A DNA stretch of 40,642 nucleotides from SURF-24 sp964537965 (lineage in GTDB: Bacteria; Bacteroidota; Ignavibacteria; Ignavibacteriales; SURF-24), in assembly GCA_964537965.1 (NCBI GenBank), contig CAZIDB010000011.1:1-40642 (forward strand), written 5' to 3'. The position numbers and the translations under genes are program-made. The notes below the pieces were generated by a model. That model did no database searches, was not told the origin of the DNA, and worked only from the letters and a program-made list of their open reading frames with translations. Positions 6,932-15,157 of the stretch are shown in pieces (the first letter of the stretch is position 1; each line of letters opens with the position of its first letter).

Positions 6932-8203
6932 CTACTTCAATAATATCATCTTCATTGTCTTAGAATAAATACCTGGAATAACTAACCGATAAAAATAAAT
7001 CCCACTTAATACATTGGAAGCATTCCATACTACCTCATATTCACTTGCTGGTTGCTCTTTATTAACAAGAGTTGCAACCTCATTACCAAGAATATCATAA
7101 ACCTTTAATGAAACAAACCTCACCCCAGCCCTCTCCTTATCAAGGAGAGGGAGAAAGCCTGCCTGTCCGATAGACAGGGCTGGAACTGTATACTTTATTT
7201 TTGTGGTTGGATTAAAAGGATTCGGATAGTTCTGATTTAATGTAAATCCGGAAGGAGTATTAACCTCTTCAACTGAAGTTGGTTCACCATTGTTATACCA
7301 TATCCCAAACTGGGTTGCGGCCCATAATTTATTTTGGTGTACATATAAATGGTAAAGAAAAGCAAACTGGTGATCGAGAAAAATCCATTCTTGGCCCATG
7401 TCATCAGAGTACCAGATATAAAAATCATTTTTAATTACGTAACAGGCATAAATCCTGTTCTTTTCCTTGATAAGGTGATTTACAGGGTATGGCATTGGTA
7501 AGATACCAACAGAATCCCAACTGTATCCATTATCATAGCTCCTGAAAATTCCTATATCAGTTGCAGCAAAAATGGTATCATTAAAAGAAACAAATGAATT
7601 CACATCCGGTCTCTTCAATGAATCAATAATTCTTTCATTCCACTCTGATGAATTATCAGGTCTTACATAAAAAAAACCACTTGCTAAGGCAGCTGCTATA
7701 AAACCATTTTTTATTCTTGTAAATGCGTTTACCGAATAAGAATAGAGTGATTGTAATCCATCATTAAAATGCTGCCAGGTTACCGGGGAATTTAGATTCA
7801 TATAGTAAATGCCGCCACCATCGGTTGCAACATATAATTGATTATTTGAGTAATAGAATAAATTAATGTACTTAGAGGCATAACTTAAACCTGAATTCAT
7901 TTGCTGCCAGGAATAACCTTCATCAAAACTTCTGTATACTCCCTCACCATAAGTTCCAACGTATAAAATATTATCTATTTTAATAATATCATTAATTGAA
8001 ACGGATTTAGTTGTTATGGCAACCGATTCCCATGTTACTCCATTATCGCTGCTTCTAAAAAATAAGGAATCGCCTCCGGCATAGATATTATTATTATCAA
8101 AATAGATTGAGTAAATATCCCGCGAATAAAACTGCGGTATATTATTCCATTGCGTATGTGCTGCTGTAAAAAGGAGTAAAATGTTAAGTAAAAATAATTT
8201 CAT
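6932..8203 (-). CDS. T9SS type A sorting domain-containing secreted protein with beta-propeller-like repeats
   Basis: A 423-residue protein with a short signal peptide (MKLFLLNILLLFTAAHTQ). Residues 25-300 contain BNR/sialidase-type repeats, each with a (F/Y)RSxDxGxxW signature: FRSSDNGVTW (49-58), YRSFDEGYSW (90-99) and FRSYDNGYSW (220-229), plus a weaker YSDDMGQEW (265-273). This suggests a seven-bladed propeller of the kind found in photosystem-stability-factor-like proteins. Residues about 322-423 form a type IX secretion sorting domain (NQNYPNPFNPTTKIKYTV, then VSLKVYDILGNEVATLVNKEQ). The domain is split by about 20 extra residues (342-363) that coincide with a palindromic DNA element at 7125-7183. 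The protein should be exported and anchored or released by the Por machinery, whose genes are not in this window. The start has AGGG upstream. Confidence 0.85.
   Translation of the reverse strand: MKLFLLNILLLFTAAHTQWNNIPQFYSRDIYSIYFDNNNIYAGGDSLFFRSSDNGVTWESVAITTKSVSINDIIKIDNILYVGTYGEGVYRSFDEGYSWQQMNSGLSYASKYINLFYYSNNQLYVATDGGGIYYMNLNSPVTWQHFNDGLQSLYSYSVNAFTRIKNGFIAAALASGFFYVRPDNSSEWNERIIDSLKRPDVNSFVSFNDTIFAATDIGIFRSYDNGYSWDSVGILPMPYPVNHLIKEKNRIYACYVIKNDFYIWYSDDMGQEWIFLDHQFAFLYHLYVHQNKLWAATQFGIWYNNGEPTSVEEVNTPSGFTLNQNYPNPFNPTTKIKYTVPALSIGQAGFLPLLDKERAGVRFVSLKVYDILGNEVATLVNKEQPASEYEVVWNASNVLSGIYFYRLVIPGIYSKTMKMILLK
7125..7183. repeat. Branched palindromic element inserted in frame in the sorting domain
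   Basis: The outer arms CCAGCCCT (7125-7132) and AGGGCTGG (7176-7183) are perfect complements. Between them are two nested hairpins: CCCTCTCCTT/AAGGAGAGGG (7129-7138 and 7142-7151, 3-nt loop) and CCTGTC/GACAGG (7162-7167 and 7173-7178, 5-nt loop). The outer arms share bases with the inner ones, so alternative folds exist. The element maps to residues 341-360 of the secreted protein and keeps its frame open. Confidence 0.75.
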
Positions 8204-8627
8204 CGCTGCCCTTATAAAAATTATATCTTAAAGATAGAGGCTTCCAGCCCTACTATGTTACTTATTTAATATCAAGAAAAAAACTTTACTTTGCTAATTT
8301 TTCAAAGCTTCTGGTGAAATCACGGTTATCTGACACCTCAGACAACCTCTAAGCAAGTAAATTCATCAAAACGTTGTGGAAATATTTTACACTGCCTATA
8401 ATTAATTTCAACAATCATTATTGAAGAATTGTTTAAAAAATCACAATAATTAAATTATTTGTCGGTTATTGTGTTTATTAATCCAACACAGTTATTCTTC
8501 TTCAAAAATTTCCTTTGAAAACTGACAATAAATGAAGAATAAAAATCATTCCACTTTAAGAATTAGGGCACAATATTGGTTATTAAAAAAGAAAAAATAG
8601 TATTGTTTAATTTTTACCGAGGTTCCA
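8204..8627. other. Divergent intergenic region (424 nt) before the redox gene block
   Basis: An AT-rich gap between the secreted-protein gene (minus) and the first redox gene (plus). It should hold both promoters. One strong inverted repeat lies at 8324-8347. A sequence with GGGCAC followed four bases later by TTGG (about 8566-8579) recalls a sigma-54 site, but its spacing is one base short. No further gene was recognised. Confidence 0.5.
8324..8347. repeat. Inverted repeat, possible operator or hairpin
   Basis: Arms GGTTATCTGA (8324-8333) and TCAGACAACC (8338-8347) pair at 9 of 10 positions around a CACC loop. It is located between divergent genes, about 280 nt before the lipoyl-protein start. 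It could be a regulatory site, an mRNA hairpin or a dispersed repeat; there is no T-run. Confidence 0.5.
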
Positions 8628-9287
8628 ATGGTTGCATTATTTGTTGCAATAACATTTATTCTTTTTATTGCCGTTGATATTTTAATTCTAAAAGCTCAAC
8701 GCAAAAAACATCCTGCATTATATAATCCCGAATATTCGGTTTTTAATAAACGTAGTTTCCATCTGCCGGCTGAATTATTACTTTCTAAAGGCCATACTTG
8801 GATAAAGGTTTTAAAAGATGGAATTGTTGAAGTTGGAATAGATGACTTTATTACAAAAGCACTTGGAAAACTTTCGGTAATTAATCTGGCAAAGGAAGGG
8901 ACAGAGATAAAAACAGGCGATGTTATTTTGCAGGCTGTAATTGACAAAAAAAGTATAAACTTTCGCTCACCCATTAATGGTCTGGTTAAAAAAGTTAATT
9001 CAAGTCTTATTGGTCAAACAATAGAAGATCCATATACAAACTGGGGAATTACGGTTATTCCAGCCGGAATAGAAAAAGATAAAAATAATCTTATGGAAGG
9101 GAAACAATTGGCTGACTGGTTAAGGAATGAAGTTGTAAGATTAAAAGATTTCTTAAGTCTTCATAGTCCAAAGGAAGGACTTGTAGGTATTACAATGCAT
9201 GATGGTGGCAATATAGTGGAAGGTGCTGTCTCCAATATTGACGAAAAAGGATTGGAAGACTTCGAAAAAGAATTCCTCACATTTTAA
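8628..9287 (+). CDS. Membrane-anchored glycine cleavage H-like (lipoyl-domain) protein
   Basis: A 219-residue protein. Residues 1-22 are one hydrophobic segment followed by KAQRKKH, so the rest should face the cytoplasm (positive-inside rule). Residues about 52-135 follow the GcvH fold: KGHTWIKVLKDGIVEVGIDDFITKALG, then GDVILQAVIDKKSINFRSPINGLV. Aligning SPINGLV with the APVSGEV of true H proteins places Lys107 at the lipoyl-lysine position. The protein is not next to gcvP or gcvT, and a membrane anchor is foreign to the glycine cleavage system, so a redox-carrier role with the next two genes is more likely. The start has CGAGG six bases upstream. A GTG-started ferredoxin gene follows after 14 nt. 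Confidence 0.8.
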   Translation: MVALFVAITFILFIAVDILILKAQRKKHPALYNPEYSVFNKRSFHLPAELLLSKGHTWIKVLKDGIVEVGIDDFITKALGKLSVINLAKEGTEIKTGDVILQAVIDKKSINFRSPINGLVKKVNSSLIGQTIEDPYTNWGITVIPAGIEKDKNNLMEGKQLADWLRNEVVRLKDFLSLHSPKEGLVGITMHDGGNIVEGAVSNIDEKGLEDFEKEFLTF

Positions 9288-9301
9288 TTCTGAGGTAAAT
9301 A

Positions 9302-10057
9302 GTGATTAAGCAAAAAGGAATTCTATTCGATTCAACATTGTGCGCCGGATGCGGAGAATGTTATAACGCATGCAAAAAACAAAATAATTTGCCTGATACT
9401 AATACTGATTATCTACGTGACAGGCTCTCTTCAGAAACGTATACGGTTGTTGAGGATTATAGTGGAGTTTACACAAGAAAAATGTGTATGCATTGTCTGC
9501 ATCCCACTTGTGTTTCTGTTTGTCCGGTTGGGGCATTTGAAAAGACTGCGCTTGGTCCTGTTCTTTATGATGCTGATAAATGTCTTGGTTGCCGGTATTG
9601 TATGCAGGCTTGCCCCCATCATATTCCGAGATACGAGTGGACAAGCAATAATCCACGGGTAAAAAAATGTATAATGTGTTATGATAAAATCAGTAAAGGA
9701 GAAGGAACTGCTTGTTCGGAGGCCTGCCCAACAGGCGCAACCTTATTTGGTGATCGTGATGAATTACTGAAGGAAGCAAAGAAGAGGATTGCAGAAAATC
9801 CCGGCTCTTATTATCCGGAAATTTTTGGTGATGATGAAGTAGGTGGAAGTAATGTACTTATTTTGTCTTCAGAACCATTCGAGAAATTAGGTTTTGCCAA
9901 AAATCTTCCTAAAGAACCCTTACCTCAATATACTGCAAGAGCATTGGAAAAAATTCCTGCTGTTGTTGGTGTGGGCGGAGCATTTTTAACAGGAATGTTC
10001 TGGCTTACAAAAAGAAAAAATCAGATTGCTAAAGAAAAAAAATCAGGTAAGGAATAA
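9302..10057 (+). CDS. 4Fe-4S ferredoxin-type electron transfer subunit (HybA/NrfC/DsrO-like)
   Basis: A 251-residue protein with 16 cysteines in four groups: C14-C17-C20-C24, C62-C65-C70-C74, C94-C97-C100-C104 and C123-C126-C138-C142. This layout binds four [4Fe-4S] clusters, as in the iron-sulfur subunits that pair with NrfD-type membrane proteins. It has no Tat or Sec signal, unlike HybA or DsrO, and it has one hydrophobic segment near the end (about 217-235) followed by KRKN. The clusters therefore probably lie on the cytoplasmic side, held by a C-terminal anchor. The start is GTG at 9302 with GAGG about eight bases before it. It sits between the lipoyl protein and the NrfD-like gene (5-nt gap), which implies one complex. 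Confidence 0.87.
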   Translation: MIKQKGILFDSTLCAGCGECYNACKKQNNLPDTNTDYLRDRLSSETYTVVEDYSGVYTRKMCMHCLHPTCVSVCPVGAFEKTALGPVLYDADKCLGCRYCMQACPHHIPRYEWTSNNPRVKKCIMCYDKISKGEGTACSEACPTGATLFGDRDELLKEAKKRIAENPGSYYPEIFGDDEVGGSNVLILSSEPFEKLGFAKNLPKEPLPQYTARALEKIPAVVGVGGAFLTGMFWLTKRKNQIAKEKKSGKE

Positions 10058-10062
10058 TTTTT

Positions 10063-11232
10063 ATGAAATATAAATCGCTCTTTCGATTGACATTTTGGAA
10101 ATCTGTTGCTTTAATTATTGTAGCAACAGGTTTGTACTCCACTTATTTCAGAATTGTAGATGGTTTGGGTGCCGTAACAAATTTGAATGATGCTTTTCCA
10201 TGGGGATTATGGATTGGCTTTGATATTCTTTGTGGTGTTGGTCTTGCAGCCGGCGGTTTTACAATCTGCGCCATTACACATATCTTCAATCTTGAAAAAT
10301 TTAAACCATTGGTAAGACCTGCCATTCTAACAGCGTTTCTTGGATATGTCCTTGTAATATTTGCCCTGATGTTTGACCTTGGCAGACCTTACAACATCTG
10401 GCATGCACTAATAATGTGGAATCCTCATTCAGTTATGTTTGAAGTTGCCTGGTGTGTAATGTTATATACTACTGTGCTCTTTTTAGAATTTAGTCCGATC
10501 ATACTTGAAAGATTCAAGCTTAAGAAAATACACTCGTTCTTAAAGAAATATCTTATTCCGATTATGATACTTGGAATAATTCTTTCTACGCTGCATCAAT
10601 CATCTTTAGGTTCTTTGTATTTAATAATCCCGCAGAAGATGCATCCATTGTGGTATTCAAGTCTGCTACCCATTTACTTTTATTTAAGTGCGATTGGCGT
10701 TGGTTTTGCCATGGTAGTATTCGAAGCATACTTAAGCGCACGCGCATTTAATCACGGACTAAAGCTTGATCTTCTTTCAAGTATTGCAAAAGTTACTTTT
10801 GCTGTGCTAATCATCGGTTTTATTATAAGGTTGTTTGATTTAACGATCTCCGGAAAATTAAACTACCTTGTTACTCCTTCTTATGAGACTTATATGTTCT
10901 ATCTTGAAATTATTGTTGGTACTTTTGTACCTGTTGCTTTGCTTGGAAACAGCAGGATGAGAACAAGCAGATTGGGATTATACGTAAGCGCAATTTTTGT
11001 AATAGCCGGATTTTTGTTAAACCGTTTGAACGTAAGCGTAACATCTTTAACATCCTACGCAGGTTATGCATATTTCCCATCTGTTTCGGAAATAAGCATA
11101 ACGATGATGATTGTTGTTCTTGGAATGTGGGCTTTTAGTTTAATAGTAAAAAACTTCCCGGTTTTTGCAGAGCCGCATGAAATTAAAAAAGAAGTGCCGG
11201 TATCTTCCGGTGATATTATTTTAAGTGAGTAA
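10063..11232 (+). CDS. NrfD/HybB-like polytopic membrane subunit (quinone-reactive)
   Basis: A 389-residue protein with about ten hydrophobic segments spread over its whole length. The N-terminal part (VDGLGAVTNLNDAFPWGLWIGFDIL) is the signature of HybB/NrfD-type subunits. These exchange electrons between an iron-sulfur partner and the quinone pool. The gene follows the four-cluster ferredoxin by 5 nt and nearly abuts the second GcvH-like gene. No catalytic molybdoenzyme or hydrogenase subunit is present nearby, so the electron donor or acceptor on the other side is unknown; the lipoyl proteins are the only candidates in the operon. Confidence 0.87.
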   Translation: MKYKSLFRLTFWKSVALIIVATGLYSTYFRIVDGLGAVTNLNDAFPWGLWIGFDILCGVGLAAGGFTICAITHIFNLEKFKPLVRPAILTAFLGYVLVIFALMFDLGRPYNIWHALIMWNPHSVMFEVAWCVMLYTTVLFLEFSPIILERFKLKKIHSFLKKYLIPIMILGIILSTLHQSSLGSLYLIIPQKMHPLWYSSLLPIYFYLSAIGVGFAMVVFEAYLSARAFNHGLKLDLLSSIAKVTFAVLIIGFIIRLFDLTISGKLNYLVTPSYETYMFYLEIIVGTFVPVALLGNSRMRTSRLGLYVSAIFVIAGFLLNRLNVSVTSLTSYAGYAYFPSVSEISITMMIVVLGMWAFSLIVKNFPVFAEPHEIKKEVPVSSGDIILSE

Positions 11233-11233
11233 A

Positions 11234-11965
11234 ATGAATTATCAGAATAATTCTTATAATAATCTGAAATGCATCTGGATGGCTGGTAATCTTGTTGATT
11301 ATAAACTATGCGATAAGAATTTTGAGTGCGATAATTGCCAGTTCGATAAAGCAATGAGGAACACATCCTTCAGGCAAAACCAGGATGACCGAATTGGTGT
11401 TTCCAAAATTGAAAACACTATTCAGCAACTGATTGATAACATCGGCAAGGAAGAACTGAAGAGGGATTATTTCTACCTGAATAGTCACCTTTTACTAAAA
11501 AATCTTTTCTCCAATACATACTATATCGGGTTTACACCTTTAGCTAATTATATATTGGATAATTCATTTAATATTGAATATTGTAATGAGAATGATAAAG
11601 TAAAAACCGGCCAGGTTCTTTTTAGAGTTAAAGGTGAATGGGGCAGCGTTGAAATTTCATCACCTCTGGATTTTACTTTACTTGGAAAGTTTACTTCGGA
11701 AGATAATCAAACGAATAATGAGAATTGGTTTGGTTTACTTGAAGCAGACAGAAATGATGTTAATGCTTCAGTAATTGCAGGGGAATTCTACCTGAAAGAT
11801 ATTTTAAGTATAACACGCGAATTATCTAAGATAAAACTATACTATGATGAAGTTGGTACCACAATGCTGGATGGCGGCACATATCTGAATAATCTTGGTA
11901 AGATAATTGGCAGTGAAAAATATCTCTCAATTCTTAAATTGCTGTTTACAAAAAAAATCAAGTGA
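11234..11965 (+). CDS. Second GcvH-like protein with N-terminal cysteine motif, lipoyl lysine absent
   Basis: The start ATG at 11234 follows the NrfD-like stop by one base; an in-frame GTG at 11225 is the alternative. The 243-residue product starts with a cysteine motif: Cys13, then Cys26, Cys32 and Cys35 (CX5CX2C, in KLCDKNFECDNCQFDKA), probably a metal site. Residues about 95-165 resemble a GcvH domain (YYIGFTPLANYILD, then DKVKTGQVLFRVKGEWGSVEISSPLDF). Where the lipoyl lysine should be, seven residues before the SP of SSPLDF, the residue is Trp rather than Lys, so this copy is probably not lipoylated. It may be a structural or regulatory partner of the lipoyl protein at 8628. It ends just before a strong hairpin. 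Confidence 0.7.
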   Translation: MNYQNNSYNNLKCIWMAGNLVDYKLCDKNFECDNCQFDKAMRNTSFRQNQDDRIGVSKIENTIQQLIDNIGKEELKRDYFYLNSHLLLKNLFSNTYYIGFTPLANYILDNSFNIEYCNENDKVKTGQVLFRVKGEWGSVEISSPLDFTLLGKFTSEDNQTNNENWFGLLEADRNDVNASVIAGEFYLKDILSITRELSKIKLYYDEVGTTMLDGGTYLNNLGKIIGSEKYLSILKLLFTKKIK

Positions 11966-11982
11966 CTTCATTCTTATCATTT

Positions 11983-12008
11983 GGGAGTTCCTGTTAGCCG
12001 GAACTCCC
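11983..12008 (+). terminator. Hairpin after the lipoyl/FeS/NrfD gene set
   Basis: Perfect 9-bp arms GGGAGTTCC (11983-11991) and GGAACTCCC (12000-12008) around an 8-nt loop, followed by GGTATATTTTATT. It starts 17 nt after the stop of the second GcvH-like gene. It probably ends or attenuates that transcript and separates it from the sensor kinase gene, although the T-run is broken. Confidence 0.65.
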
Positions 12009-12209
12009 GGTATATTTTATTCAATTGAACTCATTTCTTCCGATTCATTTATTGATCATCCTAATCTTTCAACTGTCATTCAGCCATGAAATTCCCAGAA
12101 TTAGCAAGAAATCTGCTGCGGGAGTAAAGATTTTCAACAAGATTTATACAATTCCTTGCTATTAAAACTTCTCTTAGATAATTTTGTGTCAAAGTTGTCA
12201 TGCAATAAA

Positions 12210-13817
12210 ATGAATGTAAAATTTTATAATAGATTAAGTATTCAATTAATCCTGGTTATCTCAGTTGTTCTGGTTGTTAATTATGCCTTTCATGCATTTT
12301 ATACTGTGAACAAACTGGAAAACGATCTGAATTATTCATGGTCCCAGAATGCCTACAACATAAGCGATATTATAAAAAAATCTACCAGGTATGGAATGCT
12401 TCTCAACAGGCGGGGAGATGTACACCAGATTATTAAAACTATTGGAACAGAAGTAGGCGTTGAGAAAATCAGAATTTATAACAAGATGGGGCAGATAATT
12501 TTTTCTACTGATACCACGGAGATAAATACTACTGTAAATATGCAAGAGGAAGCCTGCGTTGCCTGCCACATGAATGATAAAATTATTTCATCTCCCCCGA
12601 TGAAAAACAGGATCAGAATTTTTAAGGATGCTTCCAATAAAAAAGTTATCGGTTTAATCAACCCGATTTTTAACGAGAAAGATTGCTACACTTCAGAGTG
12701 TCATGCTCATTCTCCTAAAGCAAAACTGCTTGGTGTTTTGGATGTTGTTCTTTCCGGTGAAAGAATTGAGGAGATGATCCAATCAAACACTTCAAGATTT
12801 TTATCCAATTCAGTTTTAATTACCGTAATTATCTCGGTAGTTATCTGGCTTTTCATTTCATTCCTTGTAAATCGCCCGATTAAAAAATTTGCGGTTGGAT
12901 TAAAAGAAATAGGTAAAGGGAATCTTGATTATAAAATTGCTATCAATTCAAGGAATGAACTTGGCGAAATGGCTACTCAGTTTAATGATATGTCTGTTAA
13001 GCTTGATTCTGCTTATAAAGAAATTCAGCAATGGACAAAAACTTTAAATGATAAGGTTAATGAAAAGACCGAAGAGTTAAAGAAAATTTATAACCAGATA
13101 ATTCAAATAGAAAAACTTGCATCGCTTGGAAAATTATCTGCAACGGTTGCCCACGAACTGAATAATCCTTTGGAAGGAATACTGACTTACTGCAAACTGA
13201 TTGCAAAAAAACTTACAAAGCAGCAAAAGGAAAACGAGTTTGAGCAGATAATTAACTATCTGAATCTCATTTCGGATGAATCTGCACGTTGTGGTAGAAT
13301 TGTGAAGGATCTGCTGTTGTTTTCTCACAGGGGCAATGAAGATGAATTCATTCTCGAAGATATCAATACGATCATAGACAAATGTACTATGATTATTAAA
13401 CATCATCTTGAGATAAATAAAATTAATCTTGTTAAAGAAATAAAAACTGATAGACTTAAACTGAAGAGCGATTCCCAAAAACTGCAGCAGGCATTAATTT
13501 CGATGATGATTAACGCTATTGAAGCAATGCCTAACGGTGGTAATATTATTATCAGAATTACAGATGAAGCCGATAGTTTGGTTATAAGGATAATTGACGA
13601 AGGCTCTGGAATTGCTGAAAAAGATTTGCCGCACATATTTGAACCATTCTACACAACTAAACAGGACGCAAAAGGGACAGGTCTTGGACTTGCAGTTGCA
13701 TATGGAATAATAGAACATCACAAAGGTAAAATTGAAATTGAAAACACCTCACTGAAAGGAACAACCTTTAAAGTTACTTTACCACTTTTAACAGAGAATA
13801 ATAAGAGCATAAAATGA
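12210..13817 (+). CDS. Sensor histidine kinase with c-type heme periplasmic domain
   Basis: The start is placed at ATG 12210; the longer frame begins with a TTG at 12156 and adds 18 unsupported residues. The product is 535 residues long. A first membrane helix lies at about 10-30, a periplasmic region at 31-200, a second helix at about 200-220, then HAMP, a coiled coil, the HisKA box with His315 (AHELNNPLEGILTYC), and a HATPase domain with NAIEAM, DEGSGI and GTGLGLAVAYG. The periplasmic part has one standard heme site CVACH (116-120) and one CX4CH site, CYTSECH (159-165), so it probably binds one or two c-type hemes and senses redox state, NO or nitrite. The last four bases overlap the regulator start (ATGA), which makes the pair a translationally coupled two-component system. 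Confidence 0.87.
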   Translation: MNVKFYNRLSIQLILVISVVLVVNYAFHAFYTVNKLENDLNYSWSQNAYNISDIIKKSTRYGMLLNRRGDVHQIIKTIGTEVGVEKIRIYNKMGQIIFSTDTTEINTTVNMQEEACVACHMNDKIISSPPMKNRIRIFKDASNKKVIGLINPIFNEKDCYTSECHAHSPKAKLLGVLDVVLSGERIEEMIQSNTSRFLSNSVLITVIISVVIWLFISFLVNRPIKKFAVGLKEIGKGNLDYKIAINSRNELGEMATQFNDMSVKLDSAYKEIQQWTKTLNDKVNEKTEELKKIYNQIIQIEKLASLGKLSATVAHELNNPLEGILTYCKLIAKKLTKQQKENEFEQIINYLNLISDESARCGRIVKDLLLFSHRGNEDEFILEDINTIIDKCTMIIKHHLEINKINLVKEIKTDRLKLKSDSQKLQQALISMMINAIEAMPNGGNIIIRITDEADSLVIRIIDEGSGIAEKDLPHIFEPFYTTKQDAKGTGLGLAVAYGIIEHHKGKIEIENTSLKGTTFKVTLPLLTENNKSIK

Positions 13818-15157
13818 AAGATAAAAAAAGCATCCTAATTGTTGATGATGAAAAAATTGTAAGGGATTCTCTTTACCACTGGTTTTTAGAAGAAGGATAT
13901 GAAGTGATTTCTGCCGAAGACGGCGAAACTGCATTAAAGAATTTTGAAAAAGGTAAATTTGATTTGATGCTTGTTGATATGAAAATGCCCGGGATAAGCG
14001 GTCTTGACCTTTTAGAGAAGGTAAAGGAAATTGACCCGGATTGCATCTTTATTCTTATCACTGCTTTTGCCTCCGTTCCATCTGCAATTAAAGCTTTGAA
14101 GAACGGTGCTTATGATTATATTACGAAACCAATAGATCCTGACGAACTTAACCACATTGTTGAAAAAGCAATTCATCAAAAAGAATTGAAGGATGAAAAT
14201 GTTCAGCTAAAAGATAAGATTGATGAAATAATTAAGCCCGATAACCTTATAGGTGAAAGCCGCCAGATTAAAAAAATATTTGAGCTGATTAGTACCGTAT
14301 CCCAAACGGATACAACAGTTATGATAAGAGGGGAGAGCGGAACAGGAAAAGAATTAGTTGCCAAGGCAATTCATATAAACAGTAAAAGAAAATATTTTCC
14401 TATTATAACTGTTAACTGCGGCGCATTAGCCGAATCAATTCTTGAGAGTGAATTATTTGGTCATGAAAAAGGAGCATTTACCGGAGCGCATTTCAGGCGT
14501 AAAGGTAAATTTGAAATGGCTGACGGCGGGACAATCTTTTTAGATGAGATTGGTTCTGTTTCACCTAAGATGCAAATTGAATTGCTTAGAGTTATTGAAA
14601 CCAAGCAGTTTGTAAGAGTAGGTGGAAACGAAACTATTAAAAGTGATTTCAGGGTTATTGCGGCTACAAACGAACCGCTTGAAAATCTGCTTAAAGAAGG
14701 AAAGTTCAGGGAAGATCTTTATTACAGGTTAAATGTCTTTACGATCTTTATTCCTCCGTTAAGGGAACGACGTGATGATATTCCGATTCTCGCATATTTC
14801 TTTCTTAACAAATTTAATTCGGCTATGAATAAAAACATTAAGAATATTTCAAAGGAAGCGATGGAATTTCTTGTTAATTATGAATGGCCCGGAAATGTCC
14901 GCGAACTTGAAAATGCTATCGAACGGGCACTTGTTGTGGGAAAGACCGAATCAATTAAAATTGAAGATTTACCATTTCATATTTCTCCGACGTTTATTGA
15001 TGACGGTGACCATAGTCTTTCTGCAATGGAAAAGAAGCATATTGCAAAAGTACTTGATGACAACAACTGGAATATATCCAGAAGTGCCGAAGTGCTTCAG
15101 ATAGACAGGGTTACCTTGTACAACAAAATAAATAAGTACGGGTTGCGTAAAAGCTGA
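13814..15157 (+). CDS. NtrC-family sigma-54-dependent response regulator
   Basis: A 447-residue protein with three domains. The receiver (1-120) has acidic residues Asp11/Asp12, phospho-acceptor Asp55 (LVDMKMPG) and Lys105. The AAA+ domain (about 145-375) has Walker A GESGTGKE (173-180), the sigma-54 contact loop GAFTGA (220-225) and the DEIG motif at 244. The C-terminal Fis-type HTH spans about 405-445 (ISRSAEVLQIDRVTLYNKI). It should activate RpoN promoters when phosphorylated by the heme kinase encoded just before it. The targets are not shown; the nrf genes downstream and the lipoyl/NrfD set upstream are the nearest candidates. Its stop codon overlaps the start of the archaemetzincin gene by one base. 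Confidence 0.93.
   Translation: MKDKKSILIVDDEKIVRDSLYHWFLEEGYEVISAEDGETALKNFEKGKFDLMLVDMKMPGISGLDLLEKVKEIDPDCIFILITAFASVPSAIKALKNGAYDYITKPIDPDELNHIVEKAIHQKELKDENVQLKDKIDEIIKPDNLIGESRQIKKIFELISTVSQTDTTVMIRGESGTGKELVAKAIHINSKRKYFPIITVNCGALAESILESELFGHEKGAFTGAHFRRKGKFEMADGGTIFLDEIGSVSPKMQIELLRVIETKQFVRVGGNETIKSDFRVIAATNEPLENLLKEGKFREDLYYRLNVFTIFIPPLRERRDDIPILAYFFLNKFNSAMNKNIKNISKEAMEFLVNYEWPGNVRELENAIERALVVGKTESIKIEDLPFHISPTFIDDGDHSLSAMEKKHIAKVLDDNNWNISRSAEVLQIDRVTLYNKINKYGLRKS

Noticed and set aside
8566..8580. Sigma-54-like GGGCAC...TTGG upstream of the lipoyl-protein gene
   Set aside because: The spacing is one base short of the -24/-12 rule and the -12 element lacks GC, so it is probably chance in AT-rich DNA.
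13134..13478. Minus-strand ORF of 114 residues within the histidine kinase
   Set aside because: Antisense shadow of the HisKA region with no domain or start signal.
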